Assembly: GCA_963920635.1 (NCBI GenBank)
Contig: OY987305.1
Span: 26,560,876-26,624,875, forward strand
Origin: Pseudeuparius sepicola
Lineage: Eukaryota; Arthropoda; Insecta; Coleoptera; Anthribidae
DNA length: 64,000 nucleotides
Direction: 5' to 3'
Position 1 is the first letter of the stretch; every line of letters begins with the position of its first letter. The notes below the pieces were generated by a model that saw nothing but the letters and a program-made list of their open reading frames with translations, was not told where the DNA came from and did not search any database. Made by a program: the position numbers and the translations under genes. Below are positions 1 to 10,822 of this stretch, piece after piece.

Positions 1-57
1 CAGACAAATTTTTATATAAATATAGGGTTATAGTGAGTTATTTTGATTGTTTTTCAT

Positions 58-669
58 CTAAAAGTAAATACAACTTAGATCTTCTATATCAGTTCTTTTG
101 TTCACTGGATAATTTTCTTTATTAATTTCAAACATCTCAAGGAATAACCTCTTAGTTAGATTCTTTTCTCTGTGTAAAATTTTAACATTGTTAAAATTTG
201 CACGATGGCCTGTGATATTTATATGTTCAGAAAAAGCAGACATTTTTTTATTTATTTTAACATCACTTTTGTGTCCTGAAATTCTATTATATAAATTTTG
301 GGAAGTGTGGCCTATGTATTTTTTATTGCAATTATAACAAGGGATCGAATAAACAAGATTAGATTCACACATTAGTGGAGTTTTATTTTTTAATTTAGTG
401 TTTAATTTTCCAATTTGTTTAACATTTTTAAAGGCTATTCTAATATTATTTTCATCTTTAAAAGTTTTAATAATTTTTGGTGTCAATTCTTCAATATAAG
501 GTAGGGAACCATAGAAAAAATTCTTGATTATTTCATTGTTTTGTTGATTTAGTCCAGAATTATTGTTTGTGGTAGGAATATTTTGTTGCGTCCTAGTATT
601 AAAAATGATTTTATTTAGAAATTTTATAGGGTATGAATTATCAATTAAGATACTTTTTAATTTGATCAA
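58..669 (-). pseudogene. PLE-A GIY-YIG endonuclease segment (Penelope-like retroelement)
   Basis: An open segment of 203 codons that forms the C-terminal part of a Penelope-like polyprotein. The GIY-YIG nuclease signature is visible as VYSIPCYNC followed by KYIGHTSQ, then the NRISGH arginine/histidine motif and a distal FLEMFEIN glutamate. In Penelope-like elements this domain nicks the target to prime reverse transcription. The cysteine pair before the YIG motif (C..C) is typical of the family's linker. It overlaps the RT segment upstream by a few bases in another frame, so the original polyprotein is frameshifted at about 666-669. It is a dead copy because the RT part is broken. Confidence 0.85.
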
Positions 670-1440
670 ATTTTTTGTAAAAGTGTTGGATGTACTAATT
701 TTTTAATTCTATTTTTTAGTGTTAAAACTAAGTTAGTTTTCATTCTAATACTTTGATATGAATGAAAATTTAAATACCTTCCAGTATTGGTGGGTTTAAT
801 GTACCAATCAGTGATTAAAGTATTATTCCCTAGATTTATGATTTTAGTATCTAAAAATTGAATAGAATGATTATTTTCTTTTTCAATAGTAAAAGATAAA
901 TGTTGGTTGTAATTGTTAAAAACTGTTAAAATTTCTTCACATTTTTCATTTGGGATACAACAGATAATATCATCCACAAATTTTTTTTAGAAAAAACACC
1001 TGAAAAGATAATTTGGAAATGCAAGTATCTATTAAATCATCCATTATGTATTGAGATATTATTGGAGATATAGAGCTATCATTGGTGTGCCAAAAATTTG
1101 TTTATAGTATGTGTTATTATAACAAAAATAATTGGAGTTAAAAATAAATTTTTCTGTTTCAAAAAATTTTTCTTTGGTAAAATTACAGTTATTACTAATA
1201 GAATTCCATCTTCTATTTATACTATCAATGACTAATTCAATCGGGATGTTTGTAAAAAAAGATTTTACGTCAAGACTAATAAGAATATGATTATCAGGTA
1301 TAACTTTGTCGTTGATAAAATTTGAGAAATCAAAAGAATCTTTAATATAATAGTCATTATCAATGTTATATGATTTTTGTAAAATCTCACAGATAAAATT
1401 AGTACCTTTACTATTTGGAGCTTCTATACATGATACAATA
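666..1440 (-). pseudogene. PLE-A reverse transcriptase, broken (left arm)
   Basis: Reverse transcriptase of the same Penelope-like element as the downstream GIY-YIG. The segment after the catalytic motif is open (VDDIICCIPNEKCEEIL, then the SIQFLDTKI thumb-proximal motif). Upstream, the frame shifts in an A-run at about 985-992. Motif A reads SLDVKSFFTNIPIE near 1230-1275 and motif B (GTPM...) near 1075-1095 is damaged; the right-arm copy keeps GTPMGSSISPII. Several stops make this copy non-functional. Confidence 0.8.
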
Positions 1441-1672
1441 GGTCTTATGATAAAATTGGTTTATGAATTTTTGGTAGACCATACAATTTTGGACAAATAG
1501 AGTTATAGATTTTAAGTTTCTTTGAATATTCTTGACTTATAATATTTTCATTTTGTAAGTGGAATATTATTTTGTTTGAATTATTTTGTAAAGTTACTAA
1601 TTTTATCTGTGAGATTTTACAAAAATCATAACATTGATAATGACTATTTTCTAAAATTTATTTGTGGCGTAA
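1350..1672. repeat. Small internal foldback in left-arm PLE-A
   Basis: About 50 bases at 1355-1405 reappear in inverted orientation at about 1599-1650 (the stretch with ATTTTATCTGTGAGATTTTA). The right arm lacks the whole interval: there PLE-B's tail joins PLE-A directly near 6330. The inverted copy breaks the 5' part of the PLE-A RT and marks a rearranged junction between the two elements. Confidence 0.6.
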
Positions 1673-1944
1673 ACAGATCCATTGAATTTTAATTGGGTTT
1701 TTCGCCACCAAACTGGTTAAAAGACAACTTCTTCAAGTTTTTCAAATGAACTAAACTTTGAACTTGTAACTCAAAAAATATCTTCAACAAATTTTTTTCC
1801 TGAGCTTTCGGAGAATATATCTTCCTTCTTTCTCAAAGATCATGTCACGTCAAAGTGAAATGACAGATTAATAAATTGCAGGTTAAAATGTCATGACAAC
1901 AGAAACAATAACCTAGCCACCTGTCTGATATTGTACCCTGTGTT
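1673..1944 (-). other. PLE-B 3' non-coding region (left arm)
   Basis: Non-coding sequence after the PLE-B stop codon, matching 6055-6330 on the other arm in inverse orientation. It contains a hammerhead-like core at about 1804-1836 (minus): TTGAGAA, a short imperfect stem, then CTCCGAAAGC. No coding potential is seen. Confidence 0.6.
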
Positions 1945-2716
1945 CTACCAATTATTTATACTAACTTCTCGTTGAATAAGTGGCAATAATATTTTACTGA
2001 ATTCCACTGAACATTCAGCAACACAGTTGTCTGTATTTCCTAGAATAAATGCTGCTTGTTTAATTTTTCGTATATTTCCTACTTCTTCTTTGAGAATTGG
2101 TTTGGAACCATCCCACAAAATCCTACGATTGTTATTAAGAGTGTTCACATATTTTCGACTTCGAAATTTTATGTTCTTTTAAACGAACGTTAAATGGCCT
2201 ACAAGTCTCCCTAACATAGAACTTTCCACATTTGCAAGGAATTTTATAAATGCAATTTTTTGAACTTTGTACCTCATTAAATGGTTTCGTTTTAACTAGC
2301 ATCAATCTTAATGTATTTTTGGTTTTAAATATTGTTCTGATATTAAAACGATTGCCTATGCGTTTTAGCTTATCTGATAGTCCAGGAATATAAGGAATAA
2401 TTAAATTTACTGGTTGGTCCACCAGATTTATTTCTCTAATTCTATTAGCATTGTTATTTTGTTGGCAATCCTGAAAAACTTGCTCAATAAATTCAGTAGG
2501 ATAACTATTCTTCCCAAGAACATGTTTTATGTTTAATTTCCTCCTCAAATTTTGTATTATTAGAACAAATCTCTTTAGCCCTGTCATACAAACTTTTAAT
2601 TACTTCTTTTTTAACACTAATATGATGATTGGAATTAAAATGGAGATATCTATTAGTATGTGTTGGTTTTCTATGGACACTAGCTTCTATTCTATCTGAT
2701 TTCAGTATAGAAACGT
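1945..2716 (-). pseudogene. PLE-B GIY-YIG endonuclease segment, frameshifted (left arm)
   Basis: C-terminal nuclease domain of the second Penelope-like element. Two open pieces (2135-2587 and 1945-2148) overlap in different frames. The first ends with the GIY-YIG core CIYKIPCKCGKFYVRETCR and a VRLKEH motif; the second carries the downstream CVAECSVEF part with its glutamate and ends at a natural stop. Compared with the right arm, about 27 bases are deleted after the KEHK motif and two bases are lost in CTCTTTTAAT. The YIG-equivalent glycine is R here (YVRE) but G in the other arm (YVGE). From 2588 to 2716 the frame is broken but still matches the linker with RYLHFNSNHH. Confidence 0.8.
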
Positions 2717-3622
2717 CTAAGAGTTATTTTCAATTTCTAAGGTAAACCTAATAGAAGGTTCTTGCGAGTTTATAAAATTTAATAATGAATTTAAATCATC
2801 TACTCCATGTTCCCATATAACAAATATGTCATCTACATATCTCCACCAAACATTAGGTTGGTGAACATATCTAGTCAATTCATTTTGTTCAAAATCTTCC
2901 ATGAATAAATTGCTTATGAATGGCGATAAAGGAGACCCCATAGCCATTCCAAATTCCTGCTGGTAAAATTCATTTCCAAGTTGAAAATAAGTGGTTTTAA
3001 CACAGAGTGTTGTTAGTTCTAATATTGCATCTATATTCAAATTTGTCCTTTCCACTAAAGTTTGATCATTTTCTACCTTTCTGCGTAAAATATTCAATGA
3101 TTTGTCAACAGGGACATTAGTAAAAAGACTAACCACATCAAAGCTAGCTAATATATAATGATCCGGAAATTGATGTTCCCTATTTTTTTCCAAAAAATGA
3201 TTACTGTTTCTGATTAATGAATTTGAGTTTCCTACTAACGGATTAACAATTTTAAGCAAATATTTTGCCAAGGAATGACATGGTGAATTTATTGAACTTA
3301 CAATGGGGCGAAGAGTTTTGTGTATTTTTGGTAAACCATACAAGTGTGGAGGTTTTGAATGATGCGGAGTTAAGAGTGTCCTTTGTCTCTGTGTAATTTG
3401 TTCACGGTTTTTATCTCGTGTTTTGTATATTTTAGTTTCTATTGAAGTTGTAGGGTCTTTCTTTATCTTCTTGTAAGTTCCTTCATTTAATAAATCATTT
3501 AATTTATTATCATACACAGTTTTTTCTAAAATAACAGTTGCATTTCCCTTATCTGCTGGTAATATTTTAATTATTCTATCTGATTTAAGTGATCTAATTG
3601 CTGCTTTTTCATCCTTTGAAAT
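2717..3622 (-). pseudogene. PLE-B reverse transcriptase (left arm)
   Basis: The best preserved RT of the palindrome. Visible in order: ILPADKGN at the N-terminal side (about 3540-3570), PHLYGLPKIHK, motif A ASFDVVSLFTNVP, motif B GMAMGSPLSPFISNLFMED, and motif C YVDDIFVIWEHG. These are the Penelope-like RT motifs, related to telomerase RT. An open run covers 2717-3517 and the frame continues toward 3622 before meeting the palindrome centre. The 5' part of the polyprotein is missing because the arms meet here, so it cannot be complete. Confidence 0.88.
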
Positions 3623-3630
3623 AAAAAGAT

Positions 3631-5260
3631 TTTAAACCAAAGTCAAATATTTCAGAGGATAAAAAAGCAGCAATTAGATCACTTAAATCAGATAGGATAA
3701 TTAAAATATTACCAGCAGATAAGGGAAACGTAACTGTTATTTTAGAAAAAACTGTGATAATAAATTAAATGATTTATTAAATGAAGGAATAAGGATAAAC
3801 AAAGACCCTACAACTTCAATCAAAACTAAAATATACAAAACACTATACAGGGTGTTTCATTAAGGGTGAAGAGGTACCATATCTCAGGAATTAATAGTCC
3901 TGGAGCTTTGGGAAAAAAATCTTCTTAAGTAATGTGGTCACGGTAAGGTAAGTAAATTTTATTAGAAATACGTTTAACGGAATAAAAAGTGAGAAAAATA
4001 ACAATTTACGAAAAACTCAAGTAGATTTTTATTTATTTCATGGCATGCTTGACCACGGAAATATTTGACAACAAATACCTACCTTTTTCTTCCAAATAAC
4101 ATGTTAACAATTATTCTTTTGGCGATAACTCCGGAACTAATGAATATATCCATTTGAACCTAGGGTATTTTTTGTTGTAAATTTAATCTGCTTTTCAATT
4201 ATAACAGAATAAATATGCCATTGCGTTTAAAATTTCGGAGAAAATTGTAATAAAAGGTAAATTTTTCAAATTGCGCCCTCTAGCGGTGACCACGAAATTC
4301 GAAATGACCTAACTGGACAATCATTATTTGATAGAAGAAGGAAAGCTCTCTTCAACAAGCCTAAATTCGACCAATTCGGTTAAGCCAAACCGGAGTTACA
4401 GGCATTTTTTTCAAGTCAAGGTTTATTCGCCCGTTTCACCTCTCTTTGAAGAGCTAGAGCAAAAAATCCTTAACAAAAATTGTTCATAATTTGCTGAAGA
4501 GTGCAATAAAAGTATTTTTGATATACCTTTATTAGTAATTTTTTTGAGAAAACTCATTTTTCAAATTTACTGTTTCGTGACCACATTGCTTTAGAAGATT
4601 TTTTTCCCAATGGCCCAGGACTATTAATTCCTGAGATATGGTACCTCTTCACCCTTAATGAAACACCCTGTATAAATACCGTGAACAAATCACACAGAGA
4701 CAAAGGACACTCTTAACTCCGCATCATTTAAAACCTCCACACTTGTATGGTTTACCAAAAATACACAAAACTAACATTCCTCTTCGCCCCATTGTAAGTT
4801 CGATAAATTCACCATGTCATTCGTTGGCAAAATATTTACTTAAAATTGTTAATCCGTTAGTAGGATTCATTTATCAGAAATATTTTACGCAGAAAGTTAG
4901 AAAATGATCAGACTTTAGTAGAAAGGACGAATTTGAATATAGATGCAATATTATAACTAACAACACTACCTATGTGTTAAAACCACTTATTTTCAACTAG
5001 GAAATGAATTTTACCAGCAGGAATTTGGAATAGCTATGGGGTCTCCTTTATCACCATTCATAAGCAATTTATTTATGGAAGATTTTGAGCAAAATGAGTT
5101 GACTAGATATGTTCACCAACCTAATGTTTGGTGGAGATATGTAGATGACATATTTGTTATATGGGAACATGGAGTAGATGATTTAAATTCATTATTAAAT
5201 TTTATAAACTCGCAAGAACCTTCTATTAGGTTTACCTTAGAAATTGAAAATAATTCTTAG
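3631..5260 (+). pseudogene. PLE-B reverse transcriptase, interrupted and deleted (right arm)
   Basis: Plus-strand counterpart of the left-arm RT. It starts in frame at the palindrome centre (ISEDKKAAIRSLKSD, about 3649-3700) and runs to about 3845, where a foldback element is inserted. It resumes at about 4671. Between TTAGTAGGA (about 4868) and ATATTTTACGC (about 4886) roughly 125 bases present in the left arm are missing, removing motif A (SFDVVSLFTNVP). Motif B (MGSPLSPFISN, 5036 on) and motif C (YVDDIFVIWEHG) survive in an open run to the stop at 5258-5260. The copy cannot make an active RT. Confidence 0.85.
3848..4670. mobile_element. Foldback/MITE-like element in right-arm PLE-B
   Basis: The insertion starts CAGGGTGTTTCATTAAGG and ends CCTTAATGAAACACCCTG, with inverted termini matching for roughly 100 bases (through GGTACCATATCTCAGG and the TGGTCACG / CGTGACCA blocks). 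It is flanked by TATA on both sides and splits the PLE-B RT; the left arm lacks it, so the empty site is visible. No coding sequence is recognised. The size, 823 bp, and TA-rich flanks suit a non-autonomous element moved by a mariner/Tc1-type transposase, which is an inference. Confidence 0.85.
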
Positions 5261-6054
5261 ACGTTTCTATACTAAAATCAGATAGTATAGAAGCTAGTGT
5301 CCATAGAAAACCAACACATACTAATAGATATCTCCATTTTAATTCCAATCATCATATTAGTGTTAAAAAAGGAGTAATTAAAAGTTTGTATGACAGGGCT
5401 AAAGAGATTTGTTCTAATAACACAAAATTTGAGGAGGAAATTAAACATAAAACATGTTCTTGGGAACAATAGTTATCCTACTGAATTTATTGAGCAAGTT
5501 TTTCGGGATTGCCAACAAAATAACAATGCTAATAGAATTAGAGAAATAAATCTAGTGGACCGACCACTAAATTTAATTATTCCTTATATTCCTGGACTAT
5601 CAGATAAGCTAAAACGCATAGGCAATCGTTTTAATATCAGAACAATATTTAAAACCAAAAATACATTAAGATCGATGCTAGTTAAAACGAAACGATTTAA
5701 TGAGGTACAAAGTTAAAAAAATTGCATTTATAAAATTCCTTGAGAGTGTGGAAAGTTCTATGTTGGGGAGACTTGTAGGCCATTTAACGTTCGTTTAAAA
5801 GAACATAAAAATTATATCAGGCAAAATCAAATTTTGTAGTCGAAAATATGTGAACACTCTTTTAATAACAATCATAGGATTTTGTGGGATAGTTCCAAAC
5901 CAATTCTCAAAGAAGAAGTAGGAAATAGACGAAAAATTAAAGAATCAGCATTTATTCTAGCAAATACAGACAACTGTGTTGCTGAATGTTCAGTGGAATT
6001 CAGTAAAATATTATTGCCACTTATTCAAAGAGAAGTTAGTATAAATAATTGGTA
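5261..6054 (+). pseudogene. PLE-B GIY-YIG endonuclease segment (right arm)
   Basis: Continuation of the right-arm PLE-B. An open run (5390-5716) covers the linker with LIIPYIPGLSDKLKRIGNRF. A stop after VQS and a second stop in place of the CKC cysteine interrupt the GIY part, but ECGKFYVGETCRPF and VRLKEHKNYIRQNQ follow, then a stop, and the distal CVAECSVEFSKILLPL motif before the natural stop at about 6054. Here the YIG glycine is retained. Several nonsense changes show it is dead. Confidence 0.8.
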
Positions 6055-6332
6055 GAACACAGGGTACAATATCAGGTGGCTAGGCTATTGTTTCTGTTGT
6101 CATGACATTTTAACCTGAAATTTATTAATATGTAATTTCACATTGACGTGACATGATCTTTGAGAAAGGAGGAAGATATATTCTCCGAAAGCTCAGGAAA
6201 CAAATTTGTTGAAGATATTTTTTGAGTTAAAAGTTCAAAGTTTAGTTCATTTACTGTTAAGAATTTATTAATTTTCCAAGCAACTTGAAGAAGTTGTCTT
6301 TTAACCAGTTTTAACTCAATTAAAATTCAATG
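6055..6332 (+). other. PLE-B 3' region (right arm)
   Basis: Non-coding sequence after the PLE-B stop, the inverse of 1673-1944. It ends at AATTCAATGGA, where PLE-A sequence begins. It includes the hammerhead-like motif listed separately. Confidence 0.6.
6160..6192 (+). ncRNA. Degenerate hammerhead-like core in PLE-B
   Basis: TTGAGAA, stem strand GGAG, an AT-rich loop, complementary CTCC, then GAAAGC. The layout copies the hammerhead core CUGANGA / stem II / GAAA, but two core positions differ, so self-cleavage is doubtful. Penelope-like elements are known to carry hammerhead motifs in their terminal repeats, which is why this placement matters. Confidence 0.35.
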
Positions 6333-7015
6333 GATTGATAATGACTATTATATTAAAGACTCTTTTGATTTCTCAAATTTTATCAACGACAAAGTTATAC
6401 CTGATAATCATATTCTTATTAGTCTTGACGTAAAATCTCTTTTTACAAACATCCCGATTGAATTAGTCATTGATAGTATAAACAGAAGATGGAATTCTAT
6501 TAGTAATAACTGTAATTTTACCAAAGAAAATTTTTTTGAAACAGTAAAATTTATTTTTAACTCCAATTATTTTTGTTATAATAACACATACTATAAACAC
6601 ATTTTTGGCACACCAATGGGTAGCTCTATATCTCCAATAATATCTCAATACATAATGGATGATTTAATAGATACTTGCATTTCCAAATTATCTTTTCAGG
6701 TGTTTTTTCTAAAAAAATGTGTGGATGATATTATCTGTTGTATCCCAAATGAAAAATGTGAAGAAATTTTAACAGTTTTTAACAATTACAACCAACATTT
6801 ATCTTTTACCATTGAAAAAGAAAATAATCATTCTATTCAATTTTTAGATACTAAAATCATAAATCTAGGTAATAATACTTTAATCACTGATTGGTATATT
6901 AAACCCACCAATACTGGAAGGTATTTAAATTTTCATCCATATCAAAGTATTAGAATGAAAACCAACTTAGTTTTAACACTAAAAAATAGAATTGAAAAAT
7001 TAGTAGAAATAACCT
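6333..7015 (+). pseudogene. PLE-A reverse transcriptase (right arm)
   Basis: Plus-strand copy of the PLE-A RT. Motif A (ILISLDVKSLFTNIPIE, about 6412-6462) lies in the first open stretch; motif B (GTPMGSSISPIISQYIMDD, from 6610) and motif C (CVDDIICCIPNE, about 6718) lie in an open run from 6616 to the stop at 7015-7017. The first residue of motif C is C instead of the usual Y/F. It is 5'-truncated next to the PLE-B tail, and after 7017 the GIY-YIG domain seen in the left arm is absent. Confidence 0.82.
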
Positions 7016-7017
7016 AA

Positions 7018-7440
7018 AATTTAGATTTCTTTTGTTTATTGTCAAACTTTTTGGTAACCTAAAATTCTTATAACCTTAAAACAATATTACTGTCTGCTAT
7101 CATTTGTTTTTCATGACTTGCTTCATAATATGAAGATTTTCTTTTATTTCAAATTTCTATAACAACTATAAATATTTATTACAAAATTTTCAGTAGACAA
7201 CAACAAAAATATTTACATAACACTTTATTCCATTTTTGAAGTTTATATCCATTAGAACCATAAATTTTTAATATTCATCTCAATAGTAAGTATATAAATA
7301 ATTCTTACACAATAATATATTTTACCTAACACTATTTTAGCCCGGACGAAGGCCAAAAATATGGCCGAAAGCTTGGTTCATTCTAAAGAATAAATAATAT
7401 ATAATTTTGGCTGAAATACCCGTTATTGTACTTCATTGAT
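7018..7440 (+). other. AT-rich tail after PLE-A
   Basis: No open frame of note. From about 7321 the sequence looks like a Penelope-type terminal region, with a hammerhead-like motif and then the transition to a TATA-containing segment (ATATAAATACAG, about 7440) that I assign to the gypsy element next door. Confidence 0.45.
7343..7376 (+). ncRNA. Hammerhead-like core after PLE-A
   Basis: CGGACGA, AGGCC, loop AAAAATAT, GGCC, GAAAGC. Against the hammerhead consensus CUGANGA/stem II/GAAA only one core base differs (U to G), and stem II can form four G-C pairs. It sits downstream of the PLE-A RT as such motifs do in other Penelope-like elements. Activity is uncertain because of the core change. 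Confidence 0.45.
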
Positions 7441-7603
7441 ATATAAATACAGCCGTTATTAAAGAAGGTCTGTTAAGGCAGAAGCCAAATAATTCTCTGT
7501 ATCAATAGATAAATATTTTGAAGCTTTTTATAAGATTTTAGAGGAAAGACGTTAAAGACAATTAATCAATTCTGATTCCAATTTCGATTCTTATAATTCT
7601 ACT

Positions 7604-8384
7604 ATGGAGTTCGATCTCAAAATAGCTACTCAACTAATACCAGAGTTCCATGGTGAAGCAGACAAAGTTATCGATTTTGTATAGACACCGTTGAATATTA
7701 TAATGATTCTCTAAAGGATAACGCTCAAAAAACGTTACTACTTAGTTTTATTTTGAAAACAAAATTAACAGGAAAAGCTAAAAACTCGATAATTTCTGCA
7801 CCAAAATCTATTGGAGATTTCAAAACAATTTTATTAGATTGGTTGAAACAAAGACGAACACTAGCTTCAATACAAAACGCACTTGGAAACTGCAGACAAG
7901 CGGAAAAACAGTTTCAAATTTTGCTTCAGAAATCGAATCTCTAGTGAACGACCTAAATGCGATCTGCATAACTACTGAAGATGAAAATGCGCGAAAAACT
8001 ATTCTTCATTTGAATGACCAACAGGCTCTCAATTCCTGTAAATTTGGTCTTAATAAAGATATAAAATCTGTTGTCATAGCTTCCAGAATTGACAATTTCG
8101 CGAAGGCTGTAGAAATTGCGTTAGATGCAGAAATTTCTTTAAAAACTAGCCATCCTGCATTGCAAAATAATGTTTTCCATATCAAAAGAAATCCTAGAGG
8201 CGGACACAATTACAGAGGATACTCATTCAGAGGACATTATCGTATCGAGGTAGCAACAATAGTAGAGGGAGATTCTAGGCAAACAGTAGTAATACAAATA
8301 GTAATAGTTATAGTAGCAATGGTTCCAATTTTGGATATCGTGGTTACCGAGGAAATTTTCAAAACGTCAATATTGCTCAAATAA
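7604..8384 (+). pseudogene. gypsy Gag remnant
   Basis: Starts at ATG 7604 (MEFDLKIATQLIPEFHGEAD), the usual opening of arthropod gypsy Gag proteins. A stop follows at about 7682; then an open piece (7753-7944) and a +1-shifted piece (7839-8384) continue it. The second piece carries an alpha-helical capsid-like part (ENARKTILHLNDQQALNSC) and a basic, Gly/Arg-rich tail (RNPRGGHNYRGYSFRGH) that would bind RNA. No CCHC knuckle is seen. It is a structural protein in intact relatives, but here it is dead. Confidence 0.7.
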
Positions 8385-8455
8385 CCTCGGGAAAGGGAAC
8401 GAACGAACTCTCCCACAACCAGTCGTCCACTGTGGGGGAGTTGGTCCTAAATTAT

Positions 8456-8820
8456 TTTTTATTGCTGGATGTACCACCGATTTTGTCGAAATATTTTGTG
8501 ATATGACTGGAAAAATCACAACCTTTTTAATAGATACAGGCGCTGATATTAGTTTGTGTAAGTTGGGAGTAATATTTAAATCACAAATTTGCTTTCCTAA
8601 CGAAAAATGTCAGATTGGTGGAATAACATGCACGCCACAAAATAAATACTTTAGGCACCACTACATTTAAAAATTGAGAACAAAAATTTTTCACAAAAAT
8701 TTCACATATTTGGAAATGATTTTCCTATTCTAACTGACGGCATACTAGGAAAAGATTTTATTAAAAATTATGCTTGTTTCATAGATTATCTCGCATGGGC
8801 TTTAAGCATAAATACTAAGT
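8456..8820 (+). pseudogene. gypsy aspartic protease remnant
   Basis: The retropepsin active-site motif is intact as FLIDTGADISLCK (aspartate codon 8533-8535). After a frameshift around 8650 the C-terminal signature GILGKDFIKNY is seen near 8740-8770, another hallmark of retropepsins. In intact elements this enzyme cleaves the Gag-Pol polyprotein. The broken frame between the two motifs rules out activity. Confidence 0.78.
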
Positions 8821-8829
8821 AGTAAAGAT

Positions 8830-9582
8830 CCAATTACAATTATTCCTATAAAAACAAAATTACCACAAATAAATACAATTGCGATCCCAGCACGAACTGA
8901 AGTAATACAACCTATAAACGAACAGTTTGCCGATGACAGTTTAATTTTTAACAAACAATTGGCACAGGACATATTTTTAGGTAGTGGCGATAGTTCCAAA
9001 AAACGGCATACGACACATTAAAATAATAAATACGACGTGCGAAGATGCAAAAATTGATTTGACAAACTTACACTTACAAGTAGAATCTATTTCAAATTAC
9101 GAGATTTGCATTTTCTCTGTGAACGCGAACAATAATACAAGTACCAGCAACAAAATCTGGATAGCGTAAACATTACGTAAGGCCAGGACACTGGGTAAAT
9201 TGCCTCTGTAGCAAAGCCCATAAATTAGAGGAAGAAGAAGTACAAATAATAGATCAACTAAATTACTCAACGAAATACGACTCTCAGGTGAAGACAGCGA
9301 CACGAACGCGACAATTCAAGAAATCTGTTCAAATTGTAATGATATATTTTAGGTGACGTTTTAACTCCCAATAATTTTTACAAACAAAAAATTACACTTT
9401 CAGACGAAAATCAAACTTACATAAAAAACTACAGGCTGCCGCACACTCAAAAACAAGAAATAAATTATCAAGTATCTCACTTATTAAAAAATGAAATTAT
9501 TGAACCTTCCGTAAGCCGATATAATTCACCACTTTTATTAGAGCAACGATGGTACGCAAAAATTTAGACTTGTAATTGACTA
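8830..9582 (+). pseudogene. gypsy Pol linker and RT N-terminus
   Basis: Recognisable Pol pieces follow the protease: IAIPARTEVIQPINEQ (about 8880-8925), a short open run (8984-9169), then the start of RT, YRLPHTQKQEINYQVSHLLK followed by NEIIEPSVSRYNSPLLL (about 9430-9540), the standard entry of Ty3/gypsy RT. Frames change several times. The RT is interrupted at the DY of the DYRQLN motif by the element at 9585. Confidence 0.72.
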
Positions 9583-9584
9583 TA

Positions 9585-10820
9585 CAGGGTGCCTACTTTT
9601 AAGTGTATACAAATCGATAAAAAATGTATTTTGTGAGATATTTTCAAAAACCTTTTTTTGTTCGAATGGTCTTCAAAAAACGCTTCTTTTGACTTTTTTA
9701 CTTTTGTCAAAATGCAAATCCAGGGACGGCTACGATTTTTTTTATACTCTGATTTTCACAAAAACCATTTAGCGATTTTTTTATTTAAAATCTGACCCCA
9801 CGGCGTTAATCAGAATACCCAAAAACCCATATATACCAAATTTGAATGAAAATTATACAGGGAGTTCTATTCTGCAGGGTGAGCAAAATAGGAATTTTAA
9901 AGGCAACTGCAAAGTGAAGTATGCCATGGAATCCCCTCAAAACAGTTAAATGGTTAATAGGACCACTCAAGGTGTTGGTGTGCAAAGGTCCAATTCAAAA
10001 TATACAGAATATTCTTATCTGTGCCATCTCAAAATGCTAAATTTTTATGAAATTTTATACGGGTCATGAGTGCTGTGGAATCATTGAAAAAATATTGATA
10101 AACAAAAAAGTAATGTATTTCTTTACAAAATGCCAACTAACAAATAAAAACAATTTAAATTATTGGACCTTACTCAACAAAGTCACTGTCTAAGATGATA
10201 CATTTTCTGTGCGTTTCCTGTTGTGGCACACCAGCCACCTTAACTGATATGGACTTACTGACAGGCAGACTTCTGTATTTTTTAGATTTAGTTCGTTTAT
10301 AGTGTGTGTAGCGGTTTTGATATACTCGATTTTTGACCAGTATAAAGTTCCAAAAATTCAGTAATTTGAGATGGCACAGATAAGAACACTCTGTATATTT
10401 TGTATTGGATCTTTGCACACCAACACCTTGAGTGGTCCTATTGACCATTCAACTGTTTTGAGGGGATTCCATGGCACTCTTGACTTGGCAGATGCCTTTA
10501 AAATTCCTATTTTGCTCAACTTTGACACCCTGCAGAATGGAACTCCCTGCATATTTTTTATTCGAATTTGGTATATAGGGGTTTCGGGGTGTTCTTATTA
10601 ACGCTGTGGGGTCAGATTTTAAATAAAAAAATCTCTCTGGTTTTCGTAAAAATCGGGAGTATAAAAAAATCGCAGCCGGCCCTGGATTTGCATTTTGAAA
10701 ATGGCAGAAAGGTCAAAAGAAGCGGTTTTTGAAGGCCTTTCAAACAAAAAAAGGTTTTTGAAAATATCTCACAAAATACATTTTTTATCGATTTGTATAC
10801 ACTTAAAAGTAGACACCCTG
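9585..10820. mobile_element. 1.24-kb foldback element in gypsy RT
   Basis: CAGGGTGCCTACTTTTAAG... at the left and its inverse ...AAAAGTAGACACCCTG at the right, flanked by TA. The two halves pair along almost their whole length: for example 9975-10030 (GGTGTTGGTGTGCAAAGG...) is the inverse of 10370-10440. Arms are roughly 550 bp. Removing it and one TA restores DYRQLN in the RT, giving a clean empty site. The open frames seen in it run through inverted copies and resemble no protein I know. Confidence 0.85.
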
Positions 10821-10822
10821 TA

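Larger units (their letters stand above)
1..3622 (-). repeat. Left arm of a ~7-kb imperfect palindrome of Penelope-like elements
   Basis: Read on the minus strand from about 3622 outwards, this arm carries PLE-B (RT, then GIY-YIG, then a 3' region) followed by PLE-A (RT, then GIY-YIG). The same order appears on the plus strand from about 3648. The spacer at the centre is only about 25 bp. The arms differ by many substitutions and indels, so the palindrome is old or was assembled from diverged copies. The left arm keeps the PLE-A endonuclease; the right arm stops before it. The window edge may cut the left arm. Confidence 0.85.

Noticed and set aside
10170..10601. Overlapping 64-92-codon frames on both strands
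   Set aside because: They fall in the inverted arms of the 9585-10820 foldback and mirror each other.
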